Positions 12,601 to 27,600 of a stretch of DNA of 64,000 nt are shown one piece after another. Both the position numbers and the translations under genes were made by a program. Source of the stretch: Apteryx mantelli (Eukaryota > Chordata > Aves > Apterygiformes > Apterygidae); the NCBI RefSeq assembly GCF_036417845.1, contig NC_089982.1, positions 68,895,684 to 68,959,683 on the forward strand, in the 5' to 3' direction. How positions within the stretch are numbered: position 1 is the first letter of the stretch; each line of letters opens with the position of its first letter. The notes under the pieces are model-generated. The model saw nothing but the letters and a program-made list of their open reading frames with translations, made no database searches and was not told the origin of the DNA.

Positions 12601-15600
12601 AATCAATAATAGCAAATAATCAGTGTAATCTTTGGTACAGTTTTCTATAGCATTTTCCCCTATTTTTTTCTAAATATTAAAAAATATTTGTTCCTAATTA
12701 ACTATTCATAGACATTCAGCCTGATGAGCAATGAGCTAGTATTTAGAGCTCTTCATGGTTGTCCAGCATGCATGCAAACCAAGACCAAAACCAGAGGTCT
12801 GTAGCTCCAGCTACTGAGATGGATAAAGGAATCCACATGGGAAGCTCGCAACAGTGAAAGGGTTTGGATATGTAACTCCGTTTTTGACTCGATGCTATTA
12901 AGTACAGGATGGTACATAATTTCGAAAACTTGAAACAATAGGAATTGTTTTGAAATTTAGCACTTCGAACTTGATTTTTATAAGCTGCAAATATACTCAG
13001 ACCTGGATGAATTTAGTAGGACCAGTGGAAGCCCACAAATCTGGAGCTGACATCCACAGTTCAAATGTGAAATTTTGCACATTAAAATTTTTGCAAAGTT
13101 CAATTGTAAGAAGTTCAGTTACTTTCAAACATGTTTTTGTTGAGCATGTCTGAAAAACAGATTCATAAAAAAGTCACTCATATTTTGATATTCACAGTTT
13201 TGAACACAGATAGCCAATAATAATAATAATAATTCAATATCAAAACAATTATGGGTAGATAACTCTAATTAGTAAAAATGATCCTGATGCTGATTATTTT
13301 CAGAATAATTCATCTGTTGTAGTCTATAATTGCTACAGGTATAACAGGAGCGGGAGGGTATGTGTGATGCAGTTATCATCCTGTTGTGATCAATTTAAGG
13401 CTAATTCAGAAGGAACATTACTGAAATATTATTTTCTTGTATCAATAAACCTTCTTATCCCTCCACTCCCTGTTTTTTTTTTTTTTTTTTTTAACTTACT
13501 CTCAATGCATTGGCCTATATTAGTTAGTCCTTAAGATATTAAATTCAAATAATTAATACAGAAATGCCTAAATGTCTGAGACTAATAAGTGATGGGAATC
13601 AAGGTGCCTTGAACAGTAAAGAAGGATCTGTTCACCTGAAAACAAATGATCTTGTTAGAAGCACGGGTCTATTCCTAGGTAAAATTAATGATTTCAGATC
13701 TGGTACTTAGTACCAGATGAGAACCAGAGTTGCTCCTTAACCATGTAAAGTAATACTTCTAATGATTTTATAAAGTTACTCACAATGAACAGTTGCTGTG
13801 GAAGTGCTAGGCAACCTAATGAAGTAGACTTGCCTTTCATTCAGATTGTAATCTCATTTGGGCTGAGCTTCAATGAACACTACTGTATCTATACTGCTGA
13901 GGAGCGTAATCTTTTCCAATCTTATCAGCTAAGAAAAATGGTTACTTAGCTTGGGAAGCACTTAAATTAAAGGACTCAGACAGTGACAAAGTGAGTATCT
14001 AGTTTAGAAGCTGCTGGAATGAAGCAGGCACAAATGCCAAGTAGTGGATGCCCTACCTGTCTCAGAAATAGGGACTTTCATGAAACAAAGTGCCATTCTC
14101 AGCTGACTCCTAGTAAAATATGCTCTAAATTCTGCGAGAAGAATGTGAAATATCAGTGAAGTCTGAGACCCCTTTGGAGGGTTTTTGAGAAGAAACAGAC
14201 TGTCCCTTTAGACTTCTCACCAAAAGCCATAAAGGGCTTTCAATATGATTTATAATATGCCTTTGTTATAGAAAGACTAATATCTAATGTATGTAGTCTG
14301 ACCTCACAAAAGAGCTATACAGTTAGGAAAAATGTCAAAAAATTGTATGAACTGATTAAACCACTTTTTGTAAAAATAAAATTAAATTACTCCTTCCCAA
14401 CCAACCCAAAAAATTATGACCCAAGAATAACTTTGTCAAAAAAAAAAAAAAAAAAAAGAGATAGAGAGAGAAAACCATACAAGGGCTTGCTGTCAAATCT
14501 GAATTTCATTCATCCTGCCAGCTGAGGTGATGCTTACCAGAAATGCCATTTTAACAGGAAGGTGAGAAGTGTAAGTGTAAGCTACATGATGATATAGGTG
14601 TCAAACTCTGACTTTGGCAAAGACAGAAATACTGCATAAAATTCTAGTGAGAATTTGAGTTCTTAACTGATGGAAATGTGTGATCAAATTCTCTAAAAAT
14701 TCTAGATACAGTTGGGCAAGAAAAAACTGAATGACTTTCAAAAATGGGTAATATAAAGATATAAGAGTGAAAGGTAATTTTCTCAAATATTTTAAAGACA
14801 ATAAATAGGCAAAAATAGAAACCTAACGGAAAAGTTGAGGAACTGAATATATGTCTACTGTGTTTTGGTTTATCTTATGCTTCTAATAGTGGTTTTCATT
14901 CTGTTGTGGACCAAAATTTTCTATGGCAGCTGAAAGAATTTTCTGATTAGAGCCTGAATGTGAAGAAGATAAATAGAGGGAACCCAGGGCCTTCCCTAAA
15001 GCATATGCTCTGTAATGAAAAAGACTGCTGGTCTTCAGAATCAAGCTGCAGAAGGAAAAGATCATTTCAGAAATTTATTTCTTCTGGTACCTCAAGATGA
15101 TGATGCAGATTAATATTATATTTCTAATGGCGACACAGATCTGCAAGGTGTAGAAGTAAGGAAAAGATCTGTAAGTCACAACTCAATAAGTAAGTATTAG
15201 CACTGTGCAAAATACATGTTTATACTCCACAGTTTGCACTCATTTCCTTAAGAGGTGCCTACACTGACAGAGGGATCATTCTGGACTAATCTCAGTATTC
15301 AAGAATTGGCATTAGCAGTCACTAATGGCAAACTGATGTTGACAGTTTGAGTAAGTAAGCATACGGTGTCTTAATAGAATCTAGGACCATCTCTTTTTCC
15401 AAAATGTGACATATCAAACTATCTTAACAACACTGCAAAAATGATACACATGAAAAAAAATAGAGATGTGCTTCCACAAAACAATCCCAGAACAATCCTC
15501 CTTTCAAGATTCATAATATAAAGCAGTTTTAAAGGCAGCTCGCATATATATAATAACTTTAATTCTTTTCTCTGCTGGTATGGGGAGTGATGACTAATGC

Positions 15601-18600
15601 TAAAATCTATCTTGTACTTCCTTCTGTCTTAGGTGGACAGAACCAATGACCAAACCTGAAAAGATCTGACCAAAAAGCTGAAGGGTTTCAAGGAAAGAAT
15701 GGGGATTTTCAGAGGCAAACATCAACTTACCTCTCATTACTTGCAACTGAGGCATTCATTACAGTGATTTTACAGCAGAAAGATTATTTAATCTGAATCA
15801 AAGCAGCTTCCTGTTGTCTTTTCCATTACAGATAAATTGAACCAAATACCCTGAGCTTTTCTGTATACTCAGAAAAATGAGGACAAATAGCACCTTTGCT
15901 AGATAGAACAGGCATCTCATGAATGTGCTATTGGTAGTGTACCTTTTTGCAAGGAGAAAAGATGCTCAAGTCTAAAAGCTTATTCTCAGACACAAAAGAG
16001 TTCTTAAGAATCAAGACAAAATTAAAATGAAAAAGACAAAAAAGTATATATTCTTTTTATAGAAAGAACAGATTAAAAGGAGACTTCTTACAAGTCTTAA
16101 GAGAGACTGTTAACCTTAGACAGGAAGGTGTAAAGTTGAACGGAGTGGAAGTTTAAGACTGGCAGAAGATCAGCACTATTTAAAAGCCGTGTTGAAGCAC
16201 TCATCACTAAGATCTGAGGGCTGCTATAAAGGACAGTAAGAATGCACAAAGCGGTGGCTGAATTTTCTCTTTTATCTATTCATAGCAGGTTATGCAGGGC
16301 CACCAAAAGTTCAATAGAGAATGCTAATTAAAAGAATGGGCTTGCACCCCTCACTCTACAGAACAAATCGGGCCAAATGATCAAAACTGTTTCTTATAAT
16401 TTACCTCCACAAAATTATCTGCTACCAGCTTTACTGAAACAAAAAATTTCTTCTTCTCAAAAAGCAAGCACCCTCTCAACCCCCCCCCCAAAACCCCATC
16501 CCCTGCCACATACTGTGAGGCAAGTAATGTAGCTCTCCAGTCTGCCTCTTACCAAATGTCACAACTTCTACCATCCTTAAACAATAAGACCTCCAGAGAG
16601 AAATTATACTTCATGGCTTTATACCTTGCTATAATTTCCTGCAGATATCTGTACAGTGAAATAGAAATGTAAAACATTACCAAAACACAGTGCTAGCATT
16701 CTACACTCACTGCACAGGCATTACTAAATCTTCAGGTAGCTAAACATTGGAGAACTCCTCCTAAATGCACTTCTTCAGCATAATAAAAAGCTATATAACA
16801 GTAGAAAGTTACAAAATTTTACAGTGGGATTCACATATCCCTACTGATAAAAAAGCAACAGCTACACTTTATGAGGACATGCTTCATTTTTTAACAAAAT
16901 CCCAAGTATAACTGTGTTATTTATTCTTATTTATCCACTACTAGTCATTAAAATTGAAACTACTGAGACTATCTGCTGAAATTTTATCTTGAGGTGTTAT
17001 CTCAATGAATGGGTCTCTTACCACGTGTTAATCACCATGTATTACCAGACTAAGTTAGCTATGATGCTGTTAGTAAGAAACAGTAAGATGCTCTTACCTC
17101 CTACATATAGTGGAGAGTCAAAATTCAGAGTGGATTGCTTGGACAAGTTGGTAATTATCTTGGGGCTCCCTCCATCAATAGACAAGGACAGAATCTGATC
17201 CATGGCTAGCAACTCCACAATGTGGAAATTGCCATCGTTAATAGTCTCCACGCTGCAAAATAAACATTAATATTAATTTTAAACAGTTGATGCTCTGTTT
17301 AGAATGCTTTTTATCTTCTTTCCTTTAAATAGTATACAGTTTCAAAACAGAACTTCTCCAGGAGTGCAGTTTCCTGAAAACTACGTTTTAAGTAAAGGCA
17401 TTCATGCATGCTGAAGAGCTAATGCAGTGTAATATCCCTTCAATAACACTCTATTAACAATATGTATTTTAATTATTCATAGCTCTTTCTCATTCAAAGT
17501 TATTCCTGTCGCCACCAAATCATGAACTACATAAATGTAGCTTCGCTGGTATTCTAAACATCAGTGGAGATACATTTACTAGGCAGAATGCCAAATGCAA
17601 AAAAGAGTTTGGAGTTCCTATGCAACAGCAACATTTTAAAATCTTATTTATTTAAAATCTTATTTGACTCTGTGTGTGCACGCGTGTGTATCCTAGATGT
17701 TGCACAGTATTCAGTTTACATATCTTGCAAATCCTGAGCTGACTCCAGTGACGTATAAACCTATTATTTCATGAAATCTGAGACTGCATCTAGTTGTAGA
17801 CCTGCCAGACAAAGTCACATCATTGGTTCAGACAGCTCCACTTATGCTAGCACTAAAGTAATTGCTTGTGTTTACTATGCATGGTTATTTGTGTATTCAG
17901 CTTTTGGCTAGTACAGAGACTATTGTAGTATTGTAGTAAAAATAAGGAAAAAATAATTCAACTCTAGACAGGATAATCTAATATAAACTTTTTTTAGCAC
18001 TATCCAAGATAGAAAAAATAGTGTTATTTTGAATAATAGTCATTGATAAAAGTGAATGTTTTATTCAATTTTATACTTGTGTTGAATACTTTACCCTTCT
18101 GTAAACTCAAATCTTATTTTTAATAAATGCAAAATTATACAGTTAAAATACACTATTTCCACACATTAAAACATTTCATGAAATTGTAAACAAATTGTTA
18201 TAAAATACATACTGCATCCAAAAACAGAAACAATTTTAGGATGCTTATTGCAAAAGAGTATGCTCTTACTAAACAACTTTATATTGTATTTTAAAGGAAC
18301 AATCTTTTTCCTGCGAAATGCTTTTAGTAATCTACTAAAACCACAGTTCCCTTGGTATTATTACCTAACAAAGTTTAGCACTGTTTCCCTACTACATAAA
18401 TTTAAGCTTTGATTTTATATTGCCGTCTGAGTGCAATCATTTCTAAAAGTCATTTATTTTAAGTAAAATGTCTCTTATAGAATCCAGAGCAGTGCCAACT
18501 GCTACAATTTTCAGCAGGTAAGCATACAGTAGATGCAGTTTTAAAACACTAAAGGTGTAAATACAGCAGAAAAAGATTCAAGAAGAATTCTTTTAATATT

Positions 18601-21600
18601 CCCTTTTACTTCTGAAAGTAATTTGTAGCAACAATTGTAGCAACCAGTTGTAGCAAACAGATCACGAACAAGAAATGACGCCTATTCTCTTTTTGCTCAC
18701 TCTTGCAATATCTGTTTGAGAAGAGTGCCATCAAAACCTCCTTGGAAATTCAGGTGATATTTTAAGGTAATAAGTTTTTGGAGAACTAGAGAAATTTGGC
18801 TTTGAAAGAACTGCAAAAAATTTTGCTCTAAAAGCAGATGTGGATTCTGTCTCTTAATGACTTTGGAAGCAAAAACCGTATCTTTTTCAAGATTCGCACT
18901 TTTTCTCAGAATCTAATTTTTAGGTTTCTCCTCAGAATCCAGGGAAGGGAAAAGTCCCACTTTTTATGACTGCCTAACACAGAAGAGAAGAGAAACTGCC
19001 ATTTCATTTCTGCTTATGCTGTGAAGTTCTGCACTTTACACTACTCTGCAGCTAAGAAATTATTTGACAGTAACGCCCAGGAAAAAAAAAAGTAGCACTT
19101 CCACGTGTGAGTTCTAGTAGAACACAAATGTATAAATTCTCTGCTGAAAGCTACCTCTCAGTCAGTTTTAATTCAACAAATAATATAGCATCTTTCCAAC
19201 TTTTTTGCGTAAGTGTTATTTTCCAAGCAAAATCATGTCTTTTGGCAGTATGTTTTAATTACAAAATGTCTGACACTACATTACATTTGCATATCTTCTC
19301 TTTAACTATCTATTGAAAAAAATGTGACTTTAATACAAGGAATTAATACGTATTTTGTTTCTGTTAGAAATTTGTTTTATGCAGGTTCACCTGTAAATAG
19401 CAGAGGCTGGATAAGATCCTGTATCATAACTGACCCTCACTCTACCACGGTACAGCTCTACTGCTATATGATCTTTATCGCCTTTGTACAGCAGGATCCC
19501 ACTGTCTTCATCTGTGGCAATCTAGTTAAAAAAAAGAAACACTTAGAAAGTAACTAAAAATAAATATTAAATTAAAATGCTCTATTAAGTGAATCTCTGA
19601 ATTTACTGATATAATCTCTTACTTCACTATAAAATTCTTGTAAAGAGTGTAAAGCTCTTTAAGTGAGCCACTGATAACTTTGGCTACTTTTCCACACTAT
19701 GAAGAGTCACTTGCATGTTTTTGAAGATCAGAATCCGCAATGCAATTTTACCTGCAGCGTGATGTTGGTTTGGGGGCGTATCTTGGCTGAAGGGATTTGT
19801 AGATAGGATTCCTTGTTCACAAAGTTTATACTGATCAGCTTTTCACACTTCTCACCCTGGTAGCCTGATAAACACTGACATCTTGGTTCACTCTCTTTTA
19901 TGATACACTGGGCTCCATTTTGACATTCATAATTATCACAAGGGCTGGTGCGAGGTAGAACCATTGGTGGTGAAAACTCACAAAACAGGCCACTAAATAC
20001 AAACAGAAAAATCAGTATTTCCAAGAAAATTGTGACTTTGACATACGGAAGCCATATGTGTTTGTACTATCTTCAGATCTTTCTCACCTGTATCCTTCTG
20101 GGCAAACACATGTATATCCATTAATGGCATCGGTACACTGTGCTCCATTTTTACATTTGTTGTCCTGGCAGTCATCAAAGTCAATATCACAATGCTCACC
20201 TACATATCCAGGTGTGCAATCACATCTGTGAAACAGGAAAGCAAGTGGAATAGCACAGTGCCTTTTTACCATACGGCATGCTTATGACAAAGTTAAGGAA
20301 CTCCTGAATTGTTTAAAACACAAGGAAAAAATCTCTTGTAATATAGTTAAAATTAGAGATTGTAATTCAATGCATTACTGGGACTATATGTATAAAGGCT
20401 ATATGTAGCTTAATCATGTTATTATATGGGGAATCTACAATTGTAATGAATACAGGTTTGCCATTACACTTGCTTACTCATTATCTGACATTATATCAAA
20501 TATTTGTGGTTTAAATCTAGAGAGCCCTCGTGAATCATTTTGACAGTTCTTCTTGGAATTTATGAGTAATGCAGAACACTAAAAATAAGCAATATACTCA
20601 GTCACTGAAACCCAGACAAATAATCCACTGGAGGATATTTTCTTTGTAAATTACCGAACAACTGTGAATGGACCGACACTCCATTTATAAAGTATAGAGG
20701 TTAAACATACAAATTTTTCCCTTAGATTTTAACCATCAGGATTCACTATAAATAGCTTCATGGTTATGAGCTATTCTGTGAACGAACAGAAGTCTCAAAA
20801 CAAACCCTCTACCCCCTCAGCCCCTCAAAAGAAAATGGACTGAACTGTGTATCCTCAAGCTAGTATGTAAGGTTGGTTTTCCTTCCATGCAACTCTGACT
20901 GTTAATGCTAGTGGCATTTCTGCAAGGAATTCTCATATATTAGACTGAGTTAGAACTCTGTGAAAAATGAATGGAAAAGATTACAAATCCATGCATTCAT
21001 ATGATTTTTTTTTAATTAAGACATATGTAATTGATTTCATTAGACCTTGTGATCCTCTTCTTGGTTTTGTTTCCTTTAATATCTAAAACTTGTTCTAAAG
21101 TACCAAGAGTGATTTTAAATAGATGAAAAACTTTAAATTATATGAGTAAGAAAAGGGAAAAGGAATATAAAGCACACTATTTAAAAGCTGACTAAGTGAG
21201 ATACATGCTTGAAGTTACTGCATGTGTTATTTTATGATTTAAAATCTCAAAAAGTAACATGGCAGACATGAACTAGGCAGTAAAGTATAAGATGCCAAAC
21301 TAGTTTTACTGAAGTGACATGAATAAACATAATGCACAACAATTTCAATCCAACAAGTCTGAAACATGTTCCAGTTTAAAACTATCAACTTCACGTTCAT
21401 TTGAATATTATATATATTTGAATATTTTTTGCCACATTTTAAATAATGTGCAACTTTAGAAGTAGTAGGAATGATAATAGATGATAACCTAGGTCTGGCA
21501 CAAGAGCACACCTCACATAAAACAGGTGCTTATGACGACAGTTTAAAGCTGCAGGTTTCCTAAATTTACTAGCCTAAAGTCCATTAAAAACACTTTAAGG

Positions 21601-24600
21601 TGTTTCTTTATCAGCATATTTTTATCAGTTATAATATTGTGTAATTAAAGATTAGTTGTCCTTGGGATGAATGTCTTTATTTTTATATCTTCTAATGTGC
21701 CTTACTAATAAATCTCTTCTGCAATTACTATTCAGAAAAGAGTAAAATAATCCCACTTCAATTAAATATACTTATTTTCCTACAGTCCAAGTTACCAAAA
21801 ATATGTTGTATAGACTGGCACAGAGACTAAACTCTCTACTTTTCTTAGCTCCTATTTAAAATCTGACTGGAATTGGAATGGATAAGGATCTGTTAATTCA
21901 GTAAGAAACATTTAAGCAATAACGTAGATCTACATGAAAATAAGCAGGCCTATTCTGCCAAGATATTTGATAATAATTGAAATTAGTATTTTGAAAATAG
22001 AACTGACTTCTACTAAAACAAAAGCAAAGGAACTGGAGCAGGATAAAGAAACAGAAATTTAGACGCAGTTGGACTGTGACAATATCTTAGACTTACTTGT
22101 ATCCTTTGGATGTCAAGATACACTTTGAGTCATGCTGGCAAGGATTCAGGTCTTGAGCACAGAAATCTAGTTTCTCCTCACAGAGCTCACCTGAAATGCA
22201 ATGAATGCTGTTAGCTCAGTAACAATACCACAGTGACCTGAAAATACCTGTTTCTATCTTAAAAGTAATTGTTGTAACTTGAATTGTTAATGCTAAAACA
22301 TCCATACTTCATTATGTAACAATAAATACTACTATTTTAATTTTTGTTGGTACTCCCTTTACAAAAGAAAATTTCCTCAATTCAGTCAGCCAAGTATCCA
22401 TGGGTATAAATGACAATTTTGCAATAAAATATTTTTTAGTTTAAAATATATATCTAGCTATGCTGTACAGCAAAACACTAGTGCATGAATCTCTTTTCAC
22501 TAACACAAAAAAGCCATCAATATGCTTTTCACTTATTTATATCTGAACACATTACACGCAGAAACATTCAGATTTGTATTAGAACTAATTATTCTAATTA
22601 TCTGAAAAGAACTGTTGTTAATATCACTGTGTATCAATATAATTCCAATTATCCAACAATGAAAACTTGCTTTCTACTTTAAGTCTTTAAATAAGACACA
22701 CTGATTCTTGCATTTGTTAATGTACCATAATTACTATAAACCGCTTTGTGAAAAGAAAAAAAACCCAACAATGTCAAATGTCTACACTTCCCTTCTCCTG
22801 GAAGCTTAACAGTGGCTGTAATTCCCAACATGGGCTGTATAGTCCATAAAATATTTTAAAATGGTTAAAATATGATTTCACTGCATTTTATCAAAAGTAA
22901 ACACTAATGGGTGCATAAAAAGATCAACTAATGTCTTGTTCTCCAACTCTCTAATCAGAAGATACCACGAACAGTGCTCTCTCTAAGTGTATCACTAGTT
23001 CATAAGAGAGGCATACTTATTCCAGCATTCATATGAAGAACATATGTACGATCCACAGGTGTAAAGCCTGTGTCTGTTGAACTTAGGGACTCATGGGTCT
23101 AGCGGGCCCTGAACCCATGGCAGGAGCAGGGTTGTCCCCTCTCAGTTGTCAAGTAAGCCAAGTGGGCAAAGGGAGAGAACTACAGCTGTGCTCCGAAAGG
23201 AAGAGTGGAGCGTGGCGGCAGATGCCTGCACTGCTCAGGTGAGATTTGCCTCCAGAGAAACACAGTATTTGGTATCCCTCAGTTTTACTCATCTGAGTGA
23301 GTGCCATAGTGGCCTGCAGTTTAGGTAACTAAGTAACCGATATCTACTGGAATATCTGTAAGGAATTTTTGGAGTGGGCACATACCCATAGGTGCATGTG
23401 TACATGTGTGAACAACTTCTTCAGCTACTCGTGTTATTATGCCATTAATATAAGCAATAAGGTATCTGACATTCTGCACTGCTCGTTGTCATGTTCTCAG
23501 AGTGTCTAGCACCACACAGGACCTGCCCTCTGGCTCAAATGGGTTTTAGCATAACAGAAGTACAAATAATAATAAGCTGAAAAAAAAAGTAGATGGTTAA
23601 AATGTCTGTGTTTCTCTCTCTTTTTTAAAAAAAGTCAAGTCGACAGGTTCAACAGAGCCTCCTGAGAAAGGTGTCATTTCCACAGCAAGTGTGCTTAAGT
23701 ACCAGTATGTAAGACTTTATATCATGAACACTAACAATGACTACTCAGCACTTGAGATGTTATTTCCAGAACTTATCTTTTAGGACGTGCAGAACTTGTT
23801 TCAAATGACAGACAAATAAATAAAACTTAAAGAGCTAAGCAGCAGTCCACATTAACATCAAAAAGAAAAAAAAAGCCAAAACGGAACCAGAGTGAAAGAT
23901 GGTTGTGCTGCATAAAACATGTCTGAAACATATATTTAAGGATGAAAAGGCATGGGGCCTCCACATCTTCAAGCATGACAAGGGAAGCCAAAACCAGCCA
24001 GACAAGTGCTTTGCAGCCTTCCAGCAGAAAACCCTAGACCAAAAGATCCAGACTGGTTCTACACAATGATTAAAAAAAAAAAAATGATGGCACATTACCA
24101 TTTTGAGAACAGTGCAGTTTCCCTACAGAACCAAAAAAATCTTCGAGTTAACACAAGACGATGGCCTTTGAGCACAGGCTAGTCCTCAGGAAAACTGTCA
24201 GTAACAACGTGATTTAGTCAATATGTTTAGGAAATTGAATGAAGATCAAATGCAGCACACTAAAGATGACTAATAAAAAGGATTTTAATTCCATCCTCAA
24301 AGCTTCTTCAACCTGTCTATAGACCTATTAGCCCAGAAATGCTGAACTGTTATGACTGGGTCAGTGCACAAAGAATCCTGAAATACCAGGAATTCTTAGC
24401 ATCCCAGATTATATCAAAACCAAACCAGATCGCTTTCTCTTTTGAAAGAGTTTTGTTTGAACAAACACATGCATAAGATTCACATAGCGGTTGTCAATTT
24501 GCAAACTTGTTTTAATGGCTGTAGACCATTAAAAGGCCAGTAACATTTAAAAGTAATTTATATATGTATATATACACACACATATATATATATGTCTATG

Positions 24601-27600
24601 CGTGTATGTGTATGTGTGTGTATGTGTGTATATATATACACACACATATATATGAGAATTGAGAATTCAGATTTTCAGGATCATGCAGTAGAAACATCAA
24701 AAATCACTTTTTAAAAAATCTAGTTTACATGCATTCCTATGGGGTAGAAACATGTGTGTACGTGTGTGTCTCTATATCTATATCTTATTTTGAAGTATAT
24801 TCTGTATTAAATTACTTGCAGAGCTGCAAAATATATGACCCCTCCCAATTACAAGTAATAAAAATATGGCTGTACAGAATGGTGCTAACACCTGGACAAA
24901 AATTCCTCTAAACATTCCCAAGGTTATCAGTTCTAACAGTGTATCAAAGACTTTCTGAAAAAGACTTACTGAGCCTATCTTTCAAGCATGGTTGGAAGTT
25001 TCCTTTCTCTCTACAGTTACATTTACAGTAACAGTACAGTGGAAAATCCCCCAAATACCTAGAAAAGACAAATTAGCACTGGCCTAACAGGACCAAACAA
25101 TTTCACCATTGCTGTTAACTTTATTGAACCGGAATATTTTGCTACGGGATAGAAATTGGGCCATGGCTTAGACTACTATTGACAGTGACCTCTGATATTT
25201 CTTGAAGGATTCCAAACGTGCCCAACAGCTTTATGGAGCAGTGTCTAATCCCGTGCAATTTTCCTTCCCATCTAGACTCTTACAAAATACATCAATATGA
25301 AGACATGAAAATACTCTTAGTCAGAATACACTGCCTTTTAGTAGTCATGTGCTGATGGCCCTAATATCTTCTGAACATCACTGAGAGCTCAATCAACTCA
25401 TGAAAAGCTCAGGGAGGTTTGAAAAGTCTTAATTCCCAGCTCCCAGTTACAGCTGGGAATCCTGCACACAGGCTGTGAGTCAGACTGGAATTTTAAGATT
25501 GAAACAGGCTTACAGCTTTGAAAAATGTCCATTTCAAGCCATAAGATCACAGAATCACAGAATCGCTGAGGTTGGAAGGGACCTCTGGAGATCATCTAGT
25601 CCAACCCCCCTGCTCAAGCAGGGTCACCTACAACATGTTGCACAGGATCATGTCCAGGCGGGTTTTGAATATCTCCAGAGAAGGAGACTCCACAGCCTCT
25701 CTGGGCAACCTGTTCCAGTGCTCTGTCACCCTCACAGTGAAGAAGTTTTTCCTCATGTTCAGATGGAACTGCCTGTGTTTCAGTTTGTGCCCGTTGCCTC
25801 GCGTCCTGTCGCTGGGCACCACTGAAAAGAGTCTGGCTCCATCCTCTTGACACCCTCCCTTAAGATATCTGTATACATTAATAAGATCCCCTCTCAGTCT
25901 TCTCTTCTCCAGGCTAAACAGGCCCAGCTCTCTCAGTCTTTCCTCATAGGGGAGATGCTCCAGTCCCCTAATCATCTTTGTAGCCCTTCGCTGGACTTGC
26001 TCCAGTAGTGCCACATCCCTCTTGTACTGGGGAGCCCAGAACTGGACGCAGTACTCCAGATGTGGCCTCCCCAGGGCTGAGTAGAGGGGGAGAATCACCT
26101 CCCTCGACCTGCTGGCAACACTCTTCCTGATGCACCCCAGGATGCCATTGGCCTTCTTGGCCACAAGGGCACATTGCTGCCTCATGCTTAACTTGGTGTC
26201 CACCAGCACTCCCAGGTCCTTCTCAGCAGACAACATCCACTGCTCTCCCCTCATCTACCCAGCCAGTCATTCCATCATAGAAGGCTATCAGATTGCTTAA
26301 GCATGATTTCCCCTTGGTGAATCCATGCTGACTACTCCTGATCACCTTCTTTTCATCCACATGCTTGGAGATGGCCTCCAGGATGAGCTGCTCCATCACC
26401 TTTCCAGGGATGAAGGTGAGGCTGACTGGCCTGTAGTTCCCCGGGTCCTCCTTCTTGCCCTTTTATATAATAATAATGCAACACTACCAGGCCTACTGCT
26501 GCCAAATGGTTTGCAAACATCATCAGCTTTTGCTGAAATTATGGTCGGACTACGATCTGAGTACTGGAAACTTTCCAGTTTGCACAGTACAAAGGTGCAG
26601 TGACTGAAACAGGAGAGAAACGAATATTCAAAAAAAACAACCCTCGCCTTAAAAGGACAGGACTTATGTGCTGAGCAAGACAGCATAAAAGGAAGGAGAG
26701 TATGCCCCTGTATTTGCAAAGTGTACGTATTGTTAAAAAAAAAAAATCAGAATTATATCATTGGAGGAAGCATTCAGCAACTAGCCTAGGGAAGGAAACA
26801 GGAATCAAGGAAAGGACATGGTAAACACTGCAATCCATGCAGTTAAATGAGAATGTAAAAAGCCCTATGAACAAAAAAGTCAGTTTTTACAGAAGGTACA
26901 AACTCTTTCATTGTAAAGAGTAGAATTCATGACAGATATGCCCATAGGATAAAGAAAAAGAAAAACAAGAAAAAAATCTAGGATCGAATCCAAAATATGT
27001 GAATCAGATACTGAATTTCTGGGTGAAAATATATATAAAAGAAGAACAAACCAAAATAACCCAAACACAAGCTCTTAATTTGTTCCATTAACATATTTAT
27101 ATCCTGAGTGGAGCTCTCCCATAAGCAAAATATAACAGTTCAGGAAAAAGTTTATAGAAAAGGTAAGTAAAATTATGTGATGTGGAATCTTAGACACTGA
27201 AGAATACCTTCCTAGTACAGCAACATCTCCTTTGACACACTGAATAACCAATGTGTTATTCAGAATTTAACCAAGACAAGGTGAAGAGGAAAGAAACACT
27301 TTGTTGAAATGAAACGATAGTCAGCTCCTGGTTTTATTGGAAGGAAATGTTAGAGAGTTACCTAATTTGGAAAATATAATGCAATGTTTTTAAAACCATA
27401 CTTCAGAAAAAGTGAACGTGAAACAAATGTCTGAATTCAAGGAAGCTTGACATCAGTGTTGTGTGTGCACATTCTTTTATTCATCTAATAACATTATAGC
27501 TGAGGCTTCTGTAAGAGCTTGGCTAAGTAATTACATTTTTGAAGACTGGAAGATTTCTGTACATAGAAAAATAGGCAACAGACTAGTTTGTTTCAAAATA

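Noticed and set aside
13473..14457. T20 at 13473 and A20 at 14438 as ends of an inserted element or an inverted pair
   Set aside because: No target-site duplication or recognisable body between them; independent homopolymers are more likely.
25475..26603. Several plus-strand frames across the CR1
   Set aside because: They are shadows of the minus-strand CR1 ORF2.
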